A DNA stretch of 42,745 nucleotides from Clostridia bacterium (GCA_017399265.1 JAFQDL010000002.1:1-42745); one strand, 5' to 3'; positions 29,066 to 39,258 are shown, counted from the first letter of the stretch. A program made the numbers and translations. Notes: a model not told the origin generated them from the sequence alone.

Positions 29066-31477
29066 TTATTTAACAATTAAATTCAATATTTTCTTTGGCA
29101 CATATATTACTTTTACAATATTTCCAGTTATGAATTTTGCTACTTCTTCATTTGATTTAGCAATCTCAACAATCTCATCTTGACTTGCAGAACTAGGGAT
29201 AGTAACAACCGCTCTAACTCTGCCGTTAACTTGTACAGGCATTTCGATTTCATCTAACTGCAAAGCTTTTTCGTCGACTTGAGGCCATGCACAATCTTCG
29301 ATACTTCTACCATACCCCATGATATCAAACAACTCATTTGCTAAATGAGGAGCAAATGGACTGATAAGAAGTAGAAGTTTTTTGTACTCATCATTTGATA
29401 ATTTTTTAACTTTATATATCTCATTTACAAGTATCATTATTGCTGAAATTGCAGTATTGAACTTATTATTTTCAATATCATTAGTAACTTTTTTAATTGC
29501 AGTATTTAAAGCAAATTGCAACTCTTTCGTTGGATTATCTCCATTAACTAACTCTTGAATATTCCATATTTTATTTAAGAATTTATTACAAGCCTTTAAG
29601 CCGTCTTCACTCCAATTAACTTTTTCAGAATATTCTCCCATGAATGACATCCATACACGAAGAGAGTCTGCACCATATCTTTCTACCATTATTCTAGGAT
29701 CTACACCATTCCCAGCACTCTTACTCATCTTTTTGCCATCTGCGCCAAGAATAAGTCCTTGAGAAATTCTCTTTTTAAACGGTTCGTCAACAGGAACCAA
29801 ATCTAAGTCATATAATACTTTAACCCAGAATCTAGCATATAGTAAGTGTCTAGTTGTATGTTCATTACCACCGTTATATAATTTTACTGGAAGCCATGCT
29901 TTTAGAGCCTCTTTGCTAGCAAACTCCTTTGTATTGTGTGGATCACAATATCTTAAGAAATACCATGAAGAACCTGCCCAACCTGGCATTGTATCTGTTT
30001 CTCTTTTTGCAGCAGCACCACAAACTGGACAAATAGTGTTCACAAATTCTGGAATAACAGAAAGTGGAGATTCTCCATCTTTAGTTGGTTCATAACTATC
30101 TACGTGAGGCAATGTTAAAGGCAAATTTTCTTCCTTTTCAGGAACCCAGCCACAATGAGGACAATTAATCATTGGAATTGGCTCGCCCCAATAACGTTGT
30201 CTTGAGAATATCCAATCACGCATCTTAAAGTTTAATTTCTTCCTTGCAACACCCATATTAACTAATTTATCAGTAATTGCAACTTTTGCCTCTTCGACGG
30301 TCATACCTGTAAACTCTTCTGAGTTTATAAGTTTAATACCTTTACCTAAATAATCATATTTTTCTAAAGCTTTCTCACTTACATCGCCTTCGATAACTTG
30401 TATTTTAGGAATGCCAAATTTGTCAGCGAATTCATAGTCTCTTTGGTCATGTGTTGGCACTGCCATAACAGCTCCTGTACCATAACCTGCAAGAACAAAA
30501 TCTCCGATATAAATATCTACTTCTTTGCCATTCACTGGATTAATAGCTGATACTCCTTGCAATTTCAAACCAGACTTGTCTTTGTTCATTTCTGTTCTAT
30601 CAAACTCTGATTTCTTAGCAGTCTCTGCCCTATACTTTAATACCTCGTCCCAATTTGTAATTTTATCTTTCAAATTGTCAACAACCTTACTTTCTGGGGC
30701 TAAAACCATAAAAGTAATGCCATAAATTGTCTCTATGCAAGTTGTAAATATAGAAAATTTGCCACCTTGTTTAATTTCGAAATCAACTTCGACACCTTCG
30801 CTTTTTCCAATCCAATTTAACTGGCTAAGTTTGATATGATCTAAATAGTCAGTTTTATCCAAGTCATCAGCAAGTCTTTCACCATACTCTGTCATTTTCA
30901 AAACCCATTGAGCCTTTGCTTTTTGGGTAGTCTCAGCATGGCATTGGCAACATGTTCCATCTTCTACTTCTTCGTTTGCAAGAACTCCACAATTAGGACA
31001 CCAGTTCACAGTAGTTTCTTGTTTTTCTGCTAAACCTTTTTTAAAGAATTGAATAAATTGCCATTGTGTCCACTTGTAATAATCTTCGTCACATGAATTA
31101 ATAGTTCTAGACCAATCAAAAGAAAGGCCAATTTCTTTTAATTGACTATGGAATACTTGAATATTACGCTCAACAATCTCTTGAGGCAATTTCTTTTCTC
31201 TAATTGCAGTTCTTTCCGCTTCCAAACCAAAAGCATCTGTACCGAAAGGAAATAACACGTTTTTACCACAAAGACGCTTCATTCTAGCAACTGCATCAAT
31301 TGCGGTATAACTACGACAATGACCTAAATGTAGGCCTATTCCGCTTGGATATGGGAACTCTATAAGGATATATTCATTCTCTTTACCCTCGACATGATCT
31401 TTAACATTATATGTTTTATTTTCTTCCCAGAATTTTTGCCATTTCTTCTCGACTTCGGCAGGATTATATACTTTCAT
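29066..31477 (-). CDS. leuS: Leucyl-tRNA synthetase, 803 aa
   Basis: Class I synthetase charging tRNA-Leu. HIGH motif as HLGH in PYPSGIGLHLGHCRSY; zinc knuckles CPNCG...CCQCH and CPHCG...CPVCG; editing CP1 domain with YGTGAVMAVPTHDQRDYEFA; KMSKS motif in GKKMSKSAGNGVDP (about residue 585); C-terminal tRNA-binding part. Length fits the bacterial form. Start at 31477 (MKVYNPAEVEKKW): GGAG lies 7 nt upstream, while the TTG at 31489 would make the ribosome site coding. The short leader contains no T-box. Confidence 0.97.
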   Translation of the reverse strand: MKVYNPAEVEKKWQKFWEENKTYNVKDHVEGKENEYILIEFPYPSGIGLHLGHCRSYTAIDAVARMKRLCGKNVLFPFGTDAFGLEAERTAIREKKLPQEIVERNIQVFHSQLKEIGLSFDWSRTINSCDEDYYKWTQWQFIQFFKKGLAEKQETTVNWCPNCGVLANEEVEDGTCCQCHAETTQKAKAQWVLKMTEYGERLADDLDKTDYLDHIKLSQLNWIGKSEGVEVDFEIKQGGKFSIFTTCIETIYGITFMVLAPESKVVDNLKDKITNWDEVLKYRAETAKKSEFDRTEMNKDKSGLKLQGVSAINPVNGKEVDIYIGDFVLAGYGTGAVMAVPTHDQRDYEFADKFGIPKIQVIEGDVSEKALEKYDYLGKGIKLINSEEFTGMTVEEAKVAITDKLVNMGVARKKLNFKMRDWIFSRQRYWGEPIPMINCPHCGWVPEKEENLPLTLPHVDSYEPTKDGESPLSVIPEFVNTICPVCGAAAKRETDTMPGWAGSSWYFLRYCDPHNTKEFASKEALKAWLPVKLYNGGNEHTTRHLLYARFWVKVLYDLDLVPVDEPFKKRISQGLILGADGKKMSKSAGNGVDPRIMVERYGADSLRVWMSFMGEYSEKVNWSEDGLKACNKFLNKIWNIQELVNGDNPTKELQFALNTAIKKVTNDIENNKFNTAISAIMILVNEIYKVKKLSNDEYKKLLLLISPFAPHLANELFDIMGYGRSIEDCAWPQVDEKALQLDEIEMPVQVNGRVRAVVTIPSSASQDEIVEIAKSNEEVAKFITGNIVKVIYVPKKILNLIVK

Positions 31478-31512
31478 TTTCTTCTCCAAAATATGTTCTT
31501 AAATATGTATTT

Positions 31513-31541
31513 ATAATACCACGATTATTAAATTTTTTCAA
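31513..31541 (-). promoter_or_regulatory. Promoter of leuS
   Basis: -35 TTGAAA (31541-31536), 17-bp spacer, -10 TATTAT (31518-31513), 35 bp before the ATG. Confidence 0.65.
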
Positions 31542-31616
31542 TGAATTTGCGCACATTTTAACTAGATTTATTAAACATATAACTATATACGTATTACTAA
31601 AACCGATGAACACAAA

Positions 31617-31642
31617 AAAAGCACAAATAAATTTGTGCTTTT
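31617..31642 (-). terminator. Terminator of the str operon after tuf
   Basis: AAAAGCACAAAT pairs with ATTTGTGCTTTT, 2-nt centre, minus-strand tail TTTTTTTGTG. Confidence 0.8.
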
Positions 31643-31653
31643 AATTAGTTTAA

Positions 31654-32856
31654 TTATTGGATGATTGATGAAACAACACCAGAACCAACTGTTCTACCAC
31701 CCTCACGGATAGCGAATCTCAAACCTTGCTCAATAGCGATTGGAGTGATAAGTTTGATAGTCATTCTTACGTTGTCACCAGGCATAACCATTTCAACACC
31801 TGCAGGAAGTTCGATAGAACCTGTAACGTCAGTAGTTCTGAAGTAGAATTGTGGTCTGTAACCATTGAAGAATGGAGTATGTCTTCCACCTTCTTCTTTC
31901 TTTAGAACGTATACTTCAGCTGTGAATTCAGTGTGAGGTTGGATTGAAGCTGGTTTGCAAAGTACTTGACCTCTTTCGATATCAGTTCTTTGAACACCAC
32001 GAAGTAGAAGACCTACGTTATCACCAGCAACTGCTTGATCAAGCATCTTTCTGAACATTTCAACACCTGTAACAACAGTTTGAAGTTTAGAATTCATACC
32101 AACGATTTCTACAGTATCACCAACTTTGATAGTACCTCTTTCAACTCTACCAGTAGCAACTGTTCCACGACCAGTGATTGTGAATACGTCCTCAACTGGA
32201 AGAAGGAATGGTTTGTCAGTAGCTCTTTCTGGTTCTGGAATGTAAGTATCAAGAGCATTCATAAGTTCGAAAATTGGTTTGCAATCTTCTGAATCAACGT
32301 TACCGTCTTTAGCAGCTTCTAGAGCTTTTAAAGCAGAACCTTTGATGATTGGAGTAGCATCTCCAGGGAAACCATATTCAGTAAGAAGATCTCTGATTTC
32401 CATTTCTACTAATTCTAGAAGTTCAGGATCGCCTACTTGGTCAGTTTTGTTCATGAATACAACGATGTATGGAACACCAACTTGACGAGCAAGAAGGATA
32501 TGTTCTCTTGTTTGAGGCATTGGACCATCAGTTGAAGCAACAACTAGAACAGCACCGTCCATTTGAGCAGCACCAGTGATCATGTTTTTAACATAGTCAG
32601 CGTGTCCTGGGCAGTCAACGTGAGCATAGTGTCTAGTATCTGTTTCGTACTCAACGTGAGAAGTATTGATTGTAATACCTCTTTGTCTTTCTTCTGGAGC
32701 TTTATCGATAGCGCCATAATCCATTGCTAATGCATTACCTTTAGCAGCCAATGTAACTGTGATAGCAGCTGTTAAAGTAGTTTTACCGTGGTCAACGTGA
32801 CCAATTGTACCAACGTTAACGTGTGGTTTAGTTCTTTCAAATTTAGCTTTTGCCAT
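31654..32856 (-). CDS. tuf: Elongation factor Tu, 400 aa
   Basis: GTPase that delivers aminoacyl-tRNA to the ribosome. G1 GHVDHGKTT, effector region with [15 protein letters not shown]3 [12 protein letters not shown]4 NKTD (more often NKCD), G5 SALKA. Domains 2 and 3 complete ([12 protein letters not shown] ... [21 protein letters not shown]). AAAGGAG precedes the ATG. Last gene of the str operon, 120 bp after fusA; the gap contains no clear promoter. Confidence 0.98.
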   Translation of the reverse strand: MAKAKFERTKPHVNVGTIGHVDHGKTTLTAAITVTLAAKGNALAMDYGAIDKAPEERQRGITINTSHVEYETDTRHYAHVDCPGHADYVKNMITGAAQMDGAVLVVASTDGPMPQTREHILLARQVGVPYIVVFMNKTDQVGDPELLELVEMEIRDLLTEYGFPGDATPIIKGSALKALEAAKDGNVDSEDCKPIFELMNALDTYIPEPERATDKPFLLPVEDVFTITGRGTVATGRVERGTIKVGDTVEIVGMNSKLQTVVTGVEMFRKMLDQAVAGDNVGLLLRGVQRTDIERGQVLCKPASIQPHTEFTAEVYVLKKEEGGRHTPFFNGYRPQFYFRTTDVTGSIELPAGVEMVMPGDNVRMTIKLITPIAIEQGLRFAIREGGRTVGSGVVSSIIQ

Positions 32857-32976
32857 TTTCTGAAATTCTCCTTTAAAAATATTTTATAAAATAATTTTTT
32901 TGATTAGAAATCTCTTTCTAAAATCTCCTAGATATTTTTACATATATTTAGGAAAAAGTAAAGCAAATTAATGCAA

Positions 32977-35049
32977 TTACTTTTTATTGCCAATAACTTT
33001 TTCAGCAATATTTTTTGGAACTTCACTATAATGTGAGAATTCCATGTTGAATGAACCTCTACCTTGAGTAAGTCCACGCAAGTCTGTAGCATAACCGAAC
33101 ATCTCAGATAGTGGAATAGTAGCATCAATTACTTGTTGACCATTTCTAGTCTCAGTACCTGCAACCATACCTCTACGTCTATTAACGTTACCAAGAACGT
33201 CACCAAGATATTCATCTGGCATTTCGATTTCGACTTTCATGATAGGCTCTAAGATAACAGGATCTGCTTTCTTCATACCTTCTTTGAATGCAAGTGAAGC
33301 AGCAACTTTGAACGCCATTTCACTAGAGTCGACATCGTGATAAGAACCATCGTAAACAGTAGCTTGGAAGTCAACTGTTTCGTAACCAGCTAGAACACCG
33401 TTGTTCTTAGCTTCTTGGATACCATTGTCAATAGCTGGGATATATTCTTTAGGAATAGTACCACCAACAATTTTGTTAACAAATTTGTATCCTTCGCCTG
33501 GTTGAAGTGGTTCAAATTTAATCCAGCAGTGACCATATTGTCCGTGACCACCAGATTGTTTAATATATTTACCTTCTGCCTCAATTGCTTTTCTGATAGT
33601 TTCTTTGAATGCAACTTGAGGAGCACCAACGTTTGCCTCTACCTTAAATTCTCTTAGAAGTCTGTCTACAATAATCTCTAAGTGTAATTCACCCATACCA
33701 GCGATAATTGTTTGACCAGTTTCTTGATCTGTATAAGTTTTGAATGTTGGGTCTTCTTCAGCAAGTTTTACAAGAGCTAAAATCATCTTTTCTTGACTTG
33801 CTTTGGTTTTTGGTTCAATAGCTACTCTAATAACTGGTTCTGGGAAATCCATACTCTCTAAGATTATTGGATTTGATTCATCACAAAGAGTTTCACCAGT
33901 TGTAGTATCTTTAAGACCAACGATAGCAACGATATCACCAGCGTAAGCCTCTTCGATTTCTTGTCTGTTATTAGCGTGCATTCTGATAAGTCTTCCAACT
34001 CTTTCTTTTCTACCTTTGCAAGAGTTATATACATAACTACCAGAAGTTAGAACACCTGAGTATATACGGAAGAATGTTAATCTACCAACAAATGGGTCTG
34101 TCATTATCTTGAATGCTAGACCAGCGAAAGGTTCAGTATCTGAACTTTCTCTTGAAATTTCTTCTTCACTATTTGGTTTTGTACCTTTAATAGCTTCAAT
34201 ATCAGTAGGTGCTGGCATATAATCTACCATAGCATCTAGCAACATTTGAACACCTTTGTTCTTGAATGCAGATCCGCAGAATACTGGGCTGAAAGCCATA
34301 GTAACAGTACCTTTACGAATACCTGCTTTGATTTCTTCAACTGTAAGTTCTTCACCTGCGAAATATTTTTCCATTAGATTATCATCTAAGCTTGCAACAG
34401 CTTCAATGATATCATTACGATATTTCTCCACGTCTGCTTGCATATCAGCAGGAACAGCAGCTTCTTCAATTTCTTTTCCAAGGTCATCTTTATAGATATA
34501 AGCAGTTCTAGTAATAAGGTCTACCATACCTACGAATTCAGATGCTTGACCAATTGGTAATTGCATTGGAAGAGGATTAGCTCCTAGTCTTTGTTTCATT
34601 TGTGCAACAACTCTTAAGAAGTTTGCATCTTCTCTATCCATTTTGTTAACGAATGCAATTCTTGGAACTCTATATTTGTCAGCTTGTCTCCAAACTTTTT
34701 CAGATTGAGGTTGTACACCACCTCTGGCACAGAATACTGCAACAGCACCATCTAGAACTTTAAGTGATCTTTCAACCTCAGCTGTAAAGTCAACGTGTCC
34801 TGGAGTATCAATAATGTTAATTTGGTGATCTTTCCAGAAACAAGTTGTAGCAGCAGAAGTAATAGTTATACCTCTCTCTTGTTCTTGTGCCATCCAGTCC
34901 ATTGTAGCGCCGCCATCGTGCACTTCACCAATCTTGTGAGTACGTCCGGTATAAAACAAAATTCTCTCAGAAGTTGTTGTTTTACCGGCGTCAATGTGAG
35001 CCATAATTCCCACATTTCTAAATTTAGTAATTGGAATTTGTCTTGGCAT
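32977..35049 (-). CDS. fusA: Elongation factor G, 690 aa
   Basis: Translocase GTPase. G1 [12 protein letters not shown], switch [16 protein letters not shown]3 [10 protein letters not shown]4 NKMDR, domain IV with [18 protein letters not shown] and the tip loop around NGVLAGYE, domain [16 protein letters not shown]. Full length. AGGAG before the ATG. 23 bp after rpsG within the str operon. Confidence 0.98.
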   Translation of the reverse strand: MPRQIPITKFRNVGIMAHIDAGKTTTSERILFYTGRTHKIGEVHDGGATMDWMAQEQERGITITSAATTCFWKDHQINIIDTPGHVDFTAEVERSLKVLDGAVAVFCARGGVQPQSEKVWRQADKYRVPRIAFVNKMDREDANFLRVVAQMKQRLGANPLPMQLPIGQASEFVGMVDLITRTAYIYKDDLGKEIEEAAVPADMQADVEKYRNDIIEAVASLDDNLMEKYFAGEELTVEEIKAGIRKGTVTMAFSPVFCGSAFKNKGVQMLLDAMVDYMPAPTDIEAIKGTKPNSEEEISRESSDTEPFAGLAFKIMTDPFVGRLTFFRIYSGVLTSGSYVYNSCKGRKERVGRLIRMHANNRQEIEEAYAGDIVAIVGLKDTTTGETLCDESNPIILESMDFPEPVIRVAIEPKTKASQEKMILALVKLAEEDPTFKTYTDQETGQTIIAGMGELHLEIIVDRLLREFKVEANVGAPQVAFKETIRKAIEAEGKYIKQSGGHGQYGHCWIKFEPLQPGEGYKFVNKIVGGTIPKEYIPAIDNGIQEAKNNGVLAGYETVDFQATVYDGSYHDVDSSEMAFKVAASLAFKEGMKKADPVILEPIMKVEIEMPDEYLGDVLGNVNRRRGMVAGTETRNGQQVIDATIPLSEMFGYATDLRGLTQGRGSFNMEFSHYSEVPKNIAEKVIGNKK

Positions 35050-35072
35050 TGTTTTTTTCTCCTAATAAAATA

Positions 35073-35543
35073 TTACCAACGATAATGTGCAAATGCTTTA
35101 TTACTTTCAGCCATTTTATGAACATCATCTTTTTTCTTATAAGCACCACCAGTGCTGTTATGAGCATCCATAATTTCAGATGCTAATTTTAAATCCATAC
35201 CTCTTTCATTTCTCTTTTGAGCGTAAGCTACTAACCAACGGATTGCAAGAGTTTGTCTTCTTGCTGGGCTTACTTCTAGAGGCACTTGGTAGTTAGAACC
35301 ACCTACACGTCTTGACTTTGTTTCTAGCAATGGTTTAAGGTTTTCCAATGCTTCCATAAAGTATACGTCTGGCTCAACTGCAAGTTTTTCTTGTATAATA
35401 TCAAATGCTCCGTACACTATACCTTGAGCGATTGCTTTCTTTCCATCTTGCATAACTTGGTTAATAAGCTTAGTGATAACCTTATTTCCATACTTTGGAT
35501 CTGGCAATACGTCTCTCTTTGGTACGCCTGCTCTTCTTGGCAT
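35073..35543 (-). CDS. rpsG: 30S ribosomal protein S7, 156 aa
   Basis: Binds the 16S rRNA 3' major domain and organises the 30S head. [20 protein letters not shown], then [20 protein letters not shown] and [13 protein letters not shown] are typical. Start at 35543 gives the standard length of 156 and has AAAGGAG upstream; eight extra codons to 35567 lack support. Lies between rpsL (55 bp) and fusA (23 bp). Confidence 0.98.
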   Translation of the reverse strand: MPRRAGVPKRDVLPDPKYGNKVITKLINQVMQDGKKAIAQGIVYGAFDIIQEKLAVEPDVYFMEALENLKPLLETKSRRVGGSNYQVPLEVSPARRQTLAIRWLVAYAQKRNERGMDLKLASEIMDAHNSTGGAYKKKDDVHKMAESNKAFAHYRW

Positions 35544-35598
35544 AATTTCTCCTTTTATAAATTTCAAATTAAATTTATTATTGTATTTTAGTTTTTAA

Positions 35599-35970
35599 TT
35601 ATTTAGCTCTTTTAGCGCCGTATTTTGATCTAGATTGTTTTCTCTTACCAACACCAGCAGTATCTAAAGTGCCTCTAATGATGTGATATCTTACACCAGG
35701 TAAGTCTCTTACTCTTCCACCACGGATAAGTACTACGCTGTGTTCTTGTAAGTTGTGTCCTTCACCTGGAATGTAAACAGTACCTTCTTGACCATTTGAA
35801 AGTCTAACTCTGGCAATTTTTCTTAAAGCTGAGTTTGGCTTCTTTGGAGAAGTAGTTGTAACAGATAGACATACTCCTCTCTTTTGTGGATTTTGGTCTA
35901 GGATAGGAACATTAGACTTAACAACTGTCTTCTTTCTGCCTTGTTTTACTAATTGATTAATTGTAGGCAT
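35599..35970 (-). CDS. rpsL: 30S ribosomal protein S12, 123 aa, with Arg at position 88
   Basis: Decoding-centre protein. Typical blocks: [33 protein letters not shown] (Lys43 kept), [20 protein letters not shown], then [12 protein letters not shown]. Aligned without gaps to E. coli S12, residue 88 is Arg (AGA codon) instead of Lys. Lys88Arg is a known streptomycin-resistance substitution, so intrinsic resistance is possible. AAGGAGG lies before the ATG. First gene of the str operon. Confidence 0.97.
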   Translation of the reverse strand: MPTINQLVKQGRKKTVVKSNVPILDQNPQKRGVCLSVTTTSPKKPNSALRKIARVRLSNGQEGTVYIPGEGHNLQEHSVVLIRGGRVRDLPGVRYHIIRGTLDTAGVGKRKQSRSKYGAKRAK

Positions 35971-36241
35971 TTTGTCCTCCTTGATAAATTTTACTTCAAC
36001 GCATTCTTCCTTTCAACCCTTTAGGAAATAGCGTTTAAATTTGCTCGCTTATAGCACATTTTTTGCAACAGTAACGGTGTCAAACCATGCGTATCATAAT
36101 ATCGCGAGCTAATATAAGTAAATTAAGGTCTTTCACACCATAACCATTCATTTACTTCCAATTGACACTAAAAAAGTTTAGCCACAATTGGCATATTATA
36201 ATACGATTAAGATTGTACCAAAACTTGAGTATATTTGTCAA
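35971..36241 (-). promoter_or_regulatory. Promoter and ~230-nt structured leader of the str operon
   Basis: Promoter: -35 TTGACA (36241-36236), 18 bp, -10 TACAAT (36217-36212); a second TATAAT-like element follows at about 36200. About 230 nt then separate it from rpsL without an ORF. The leader contains GCTCGC (36119-36114) complementary to GCGAGC (36048-36043), enclosing a GC-richer segment. Such a leader may be an r-protein binding site or other control RNA; I recognise no known class. Confidence 0.55.
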
Positions 36242-36303
36242 TGCTTTTATCAGATTTTTTATTAAAAATTACAAAGGTTTTTTATTTGTTTTAATAAAAA
36301 AAA

Positions 36304-36322
36304 TCGTGTAATTTTAACACGA
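36304..36322 (-). terminator. Terminator after the DUF1097-like gene
   Basis: TCGTGT (36304-36309) pairs with ACACGA (36317-36322); minus-strand tail TTTTTTTATT. Confidence 0.65.
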
Positions 36323-36335
36323 CTTTTATATTAAA

Positions 36336-36902
36336 TTATTTCCCTTCTTCGTTTTTATTTTCAACTGACTTTTCTTCAGTCTTTGAGCACTTATTAAAGA
36401 AGAATATTGAGAAATATGCACAAAGCAGTCCTAGTACTCCATATACAAGTATTATTCCAAGCATTGTACCAAATTGTCCAAAGCTTGCTAGTGGATTTAG
36501 ACCTACTCCAAGTCCGCTAAATGATAACCAAATACCAACAAATATACCTGTAATAGAATTCATCCAAAACTTTTCAGTTTTTTCAAAATACATAACTAAG
36601 CCATTTACTAAGAATACACCTAATAAACAGCTAATACTGATAGTAAACACATTTAGTGTAAAAGTACTTGTAATAAACATCATAAGAATGGCTGATAAGA
36701 ACCCAATGACTGCACCAATAAGTCCTTTAATTCTATCTTTAACACTTGCACTGAAAAACACAGTCCAAAAAGCAAAGCCAACCCACATAAATGAGCCACC
36801 ATCAACAAATAGTCCACCAATTAAAGCGTCTATTATATATAATATACTCGCTATAACAGCTATAACTAATGGTTTTTTAGAAACTTGCCAAAATTTTTTC
36901 AT
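36336..36902 (-). CDS. DUF1097-like inner-membrane protein, 188 aa
   Basis: About six membrane segments starting VIAVIASILYIIDALIGGLF, with the block FMWVGFAFWTVFFSASVKDRIKG resembling the conserved core of DUF1097 (Ala-Trp-Gly/Phe rich). The C-terminus is charged and cytosolic (FFFNKCSKTEEKSVENKNEEGK). Function of the family unknown, possibly transport. GGAGG lies 6 nt before the ATG. Monocistronic with its own terminator. Confidence 0.65.
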   Translation of the reverse strand: MKKFWQVSKKPLVIAVIASILYIIDALIGGLFVDGGSFMWVGFAFWTVFFSASVKDRIKGLIGAVIGFLSAILMMFITSTFTLNVFTISISCLLGVFLVNGLVMYFEKTEKFWMNSITGIFVGIWLSFSGLGVGLNPLASFGQFGTMLGIILVYGVLGLLCAYFSIFFFNKCSKTEEKSVENKNEEGK

Positions 36903-36981
36903 TTTATACCTCCATTTTTCTTATTGTAAAATTTTTGATATCAAAAGTCAATAAAATACATATTATATATAATTAAAAAAA

Positions 36982-37031
36982 TCACATAATATTTTAGTAA
37001 CTTGATGCAGGTCCATTATAATATTATGTGA
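36982..37031 (-). terminator. Terminator of paralogue gene 37038
   Basis: TCACATAATAT (36982-36992) pairs with ATATTATGTGA (37021-37031), long 28-nt loop, minus-strand tail TTTTTTTAATT. Confidence 0.7.
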
Positions 37032-37037
37032 GTAATA

Positions 37038-37886
37038 TTAATCTAAATAGTGATGATATTCATCATATGCTACTTTAACTGTATCTGGCATATCTCTTGA
37101 AATCTCTCCAGCAACAGCAGGTTCTAATTTGTCTAATAAATTAAATATTTTAACTAAAGTCTTTTTATCGCCACTAGTAAGACGGCCCTCGAAGTCATTA
37201 TCTAAAATTTGGACTATCTTCTCATTTGAATCATAATTATCGCCCAAAAGTCCATTGTCATTATGCATAGCAACGATATATCTATATTTTAAGCTTTCTG
37301 TTTGTTTATCGGCAGGTCTAACCCCCTGATCTTTTTCAATTAAAGCAAATATACCATTCTTTCTGGTTTGTCTTTCATATTCATCACAAGGCAAATTCTC
37401 TATATCTTCCGCAATTAATTTTTTTGCTTCAATGTATGGAACCTTATATTGACTAAATTTTATACGTTCTCTTTGTAGCTCTACCCCATTTTCTGAAAAA
37501 CGAGAGACTTGAGCCTTTCTCTTCACTTCAAATTTAGCCCCAAAATAAAAGCCATCTTCTAAAACATCAGATCTTATACTTGTTGTAAAACCTTCCTCAG
37601 TAGGTCTTAACTCATAAGTTAACACTGCTTCATTTTTACCATCTTTTGTCTTCGCTTCACAAAAAAGTGACCCGTCTGGTTGAGGCTCTCCAAAAAGCTT
37701 GTCTAAAATATAATCATAATTACATCTTGGTCTATGTAATTTTTCCTGATCAAACGTATCTAACGTTTCTTTTGCTGCAGCTCCTATAAAACTAGTCAAA
37801 TGTTGTTTTGCAGTTTGTGTTTTTGCGGCATATCCTAAACCATACTTTTGTATTGCTACATCAACTAAATTTGGTAAAAATTTCAT
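37038..37886 (-). CDS. Hypothetical protein, 282 aa, member of a tandem paralogue pair
   Basis: Shares its plan with the next gene upstream (38014-38862): N-terminal LVDVAIQKYGLGYAAKTQTA, then KQHLTSFI, then LDKLFGEPQPDGSLFCEAK, a strand-rich middle (YELRPTEEGFTTSIRSDVLE) and a helical C-terminus (KIFNLLDKLEPAVAGEISRD). Both are exactly 282 residues. Soluble, no signal peptide. No family recognised. Promoter TTGACA, 18 bp, TATCAT upstream; own terminator. Confidence 0.68.
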   Translation of the reverse strand: MKFLPNLVDVAIQKYGLGYAAKTQTAKQHLTSFIGAAAKETLDTFDQEKLHRPRCNYDYILDKLFGEPQPDGSLFCEAKTKDGKNEAVLTYELRPTEEGFTTSIRSDVLEDGFYFGAKFEVKRKAQVSRFSENGVELQRERIKFSQYKVPYIEAKKLIAEDIENLPCDEYERQTRKNGIFALIEKDQGVRPADKQTESLKYRYIVAMHNDNGLLGDNYDSNEKIVQILDNDFEGRLTSGDKKTLVKIFNLLDKLEPAVAGEISRDMPDTVKVAYDEYHHYLD

Positions 37887-37981
37887 AACTACCTCTTATA
37901 ATCTTTTCGTTAAACAATGATATCATACTAATGGATATCTTGTCAAATAAAATTTTATCACTGTTTTTATGTATATAAAAA

Positions 37982-38006
37982 TCCACATATTATCACAATA
38001 TGTGGA
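37982..38006 (-). terminator. Terminator of paralogue gene 38014
   Basis: TCCACATATT (37982-37991) pairs with AATATGTGGA (37997-38006), 5-nt loop, minus-strand tail TTTTT. Confidence 0.8.
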
Positions 38007-38013
38007 CAACTTA

Positions 38014-38862
38014 TTATTGCTCCATTTCACAATCTGGAACGTTGCAAATATTTTTAAGACAATCTGGTAGCATTTCAACCATTTCATCATATACTGGTCT
38101 TTCTAGGCATTTTAGTTGATCTAGTGCATCATTTATTTGCTTTGCATCTTTTTGATTTAATGCTTCAAAATTCAATCTAGTTAAGAACTCCTCTGCATCA
38201 ATATCCGTATTTGGCATTAAATCTTCAATTCTTTTACCTTCAGTATAATCATTAAATAATACTTCTACTTTTTTGCCATTTAGACATGACTCAGACTCTA
38301 CTAAAACTAATATGCCATCTATTCTTTTATATTTAAGCAAGGCCAACTTATCAAACTTTCTAACATCTTCACCCACCATCTTAAATATATAACCTGGCGT
38401 ATTATCCATATATGAAGAAATTTCTTCCATTTCCACTTCTATCCCATTGGCTGAATATGATTTAGTTGTTTCACTCTTTACCAATCTAATATCTATAGAA
38501 CCAATTAAAGCATTTACAACATCAGATTTTGTAACAATATCAAATCCTTCTTTTGTTTTTCTCAATGAATACTGAGAATTATCAATTATTGTTCTACCAG
38601 CTTCTTTTTCAACATCACAAACTAATGAATTATCTTGACTTGGCTTGCCAAATGTTTTAGTCAATAAAGAATCAACAACATTTACATCATCAGAACAAAT
38701 TACCAAATCCATGCGTTCAAAACGCGTTAACTTTTCACTCATAACGTTACTTATAAAGTCAGTTAATCTTTGTTTTGTTAATCCAGTCCTATTCATATAA
38801 TCTAATCCATATTTTACTATGGCATATTCTACTACACTTTGTGGAACTATAAAGTCTTTCAT
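38014..38862 (-). CDS. Hypothetical protein, 282 aa, second member of the tandem pair
   Basis: Matches its neighbour at SVVEYAIVKYGLDYMNRTGL, then TKQRLTDFI, then TKTFGKPSQDNSLVCDVEK and YSLRKTKEGFDIVTKSDVVN; overall similarity is low outside these blocks, so the duplication is old. C-terminus CLKNICNVPDCEMEQ has three Cys absent from the other copy. Soluble; unknown function. Own consensus promoter and terminator: two independent single-gene units rather than an operon. Confidence 0.68.
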   Translation of the reverse strand: MKDFIVPQSVVEYAIVKYGLDYMNRTGLTKQRLTDFISNVMSEKLTRFERMDLVICSDDVNVVDSLLTKTFGKPSQDNSLVCDVEKEAGRTIIDNSQYSLRKTKEGFDIVTKSDVVNALIGSIDIRLVKSETTKSYSANGIEVEMEEISSYMDNTPGYIFKMVGEDVRKFDKLALLKYKRIDGILVLVESESCLNGKKVEVLFNDYTEGKRIEDLMPNTDIDAEEFLTRLNFEALNQKDAKQINDALDQLKCLERPVYDEMVEMLPDCLKNICNVPDCEMEQ

Positions 38863-38887
38863 AATAACCTCCGTTTAACACACATAT

Positions 38888-38916
38888 ATTTTAACATAGT
38901 TAATACGGAGTGTCAA
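38888..38916 (-). promoter_or_regulatory. Consensus promoter of the 38862 gene
   Basis: -35 TTGACA (38916-38911), 17-bp spacer, -10 TAAAAT (38893-38888). Confidence 0.75.
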
Positions 38917-38946
38917 TACCCTATCTTTTTACAAGTATAAACAAAA

Positions 38947-38973
38947 AAATAAGCCCTTAATTTAGGCTTATTT
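38947..38973 (-). terminator. Terminator overlapping the stop of the HicB-like gene
   Basis: AAATAAGCC (38947-38955) pairs with GGCTTATTT (38965-38973), minus-strand tail TTTTTTTGTT. Confidence 0.75.
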
Positions 38974-39258
38974 ATCAACTTTTATTGCTTTGTTTTTATC
39001 ATTCAAAGTACTCTCTATTAGTACTACCATTTCTTTAGGATGTGCTGACACCATTTTATCGAATTCTGTTGCTTCTGGTATATCCAATTCTTCTTTAAAT
39101 GCAGTTTCTAGATAGATATCCATAAACTGACCCGCACGTTTGTGGGCTTCCTCTACTGTATCTCCTTCTACAACTATTCCTAAATCTTCTATATGCATTA
39201 CATATACCAATGCATCTTCATCATAATATATCACTGCTGGATATACAAATTTTTTCAT
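38968..39258 (-). CDS. HicB-like antitoxin-fold protein without a HicA partner, 96 aa
   Basis: Partial RNase H-fold typical of HicB: KKFVYPAVIYYDEDALVYVM, then HIEDLGIVVEGDTVEEAHKRAGQFM. HicB normally neutralises the HicA mRNA interferase encoded next to it, and often ends with a DNA-binding ribbon or HTH. Here neither a HicA-like ORF (about 60 aa, double-stranded-RNA-binding fold) nor a clear DNA-binding end is seen. Start at 39258 with GGAGAG 3-4 nt upstream; the frame to 39333 has no site. Probably a solitary HicB-family protein. Confidence 0.75.
   Translation of the reverse strand: MKKFVYPAVIYYDEDALVYVMHIEDLGIVVEGDTVEEAHKRAGQFMDIYLETAFKEELDIPEATEFDKMVSAHPKEMVVLIESTLNDKNKAIKVDK

Noticed and set aside
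31478-31616. T-box riboswitch before leuS
   Set aside because: The promoter lies 35 bp before the ATG, leaving no room, and no T-box core motif is seen.
24968-36280. Recurring ATTACAAAGGTT-like words near 14.8, 24.97 and 36.27 kb
   Set aside because: Three loose matches in AT-rich intergenic DNA with inconsistent orientation and distance to genes; expected by chance.
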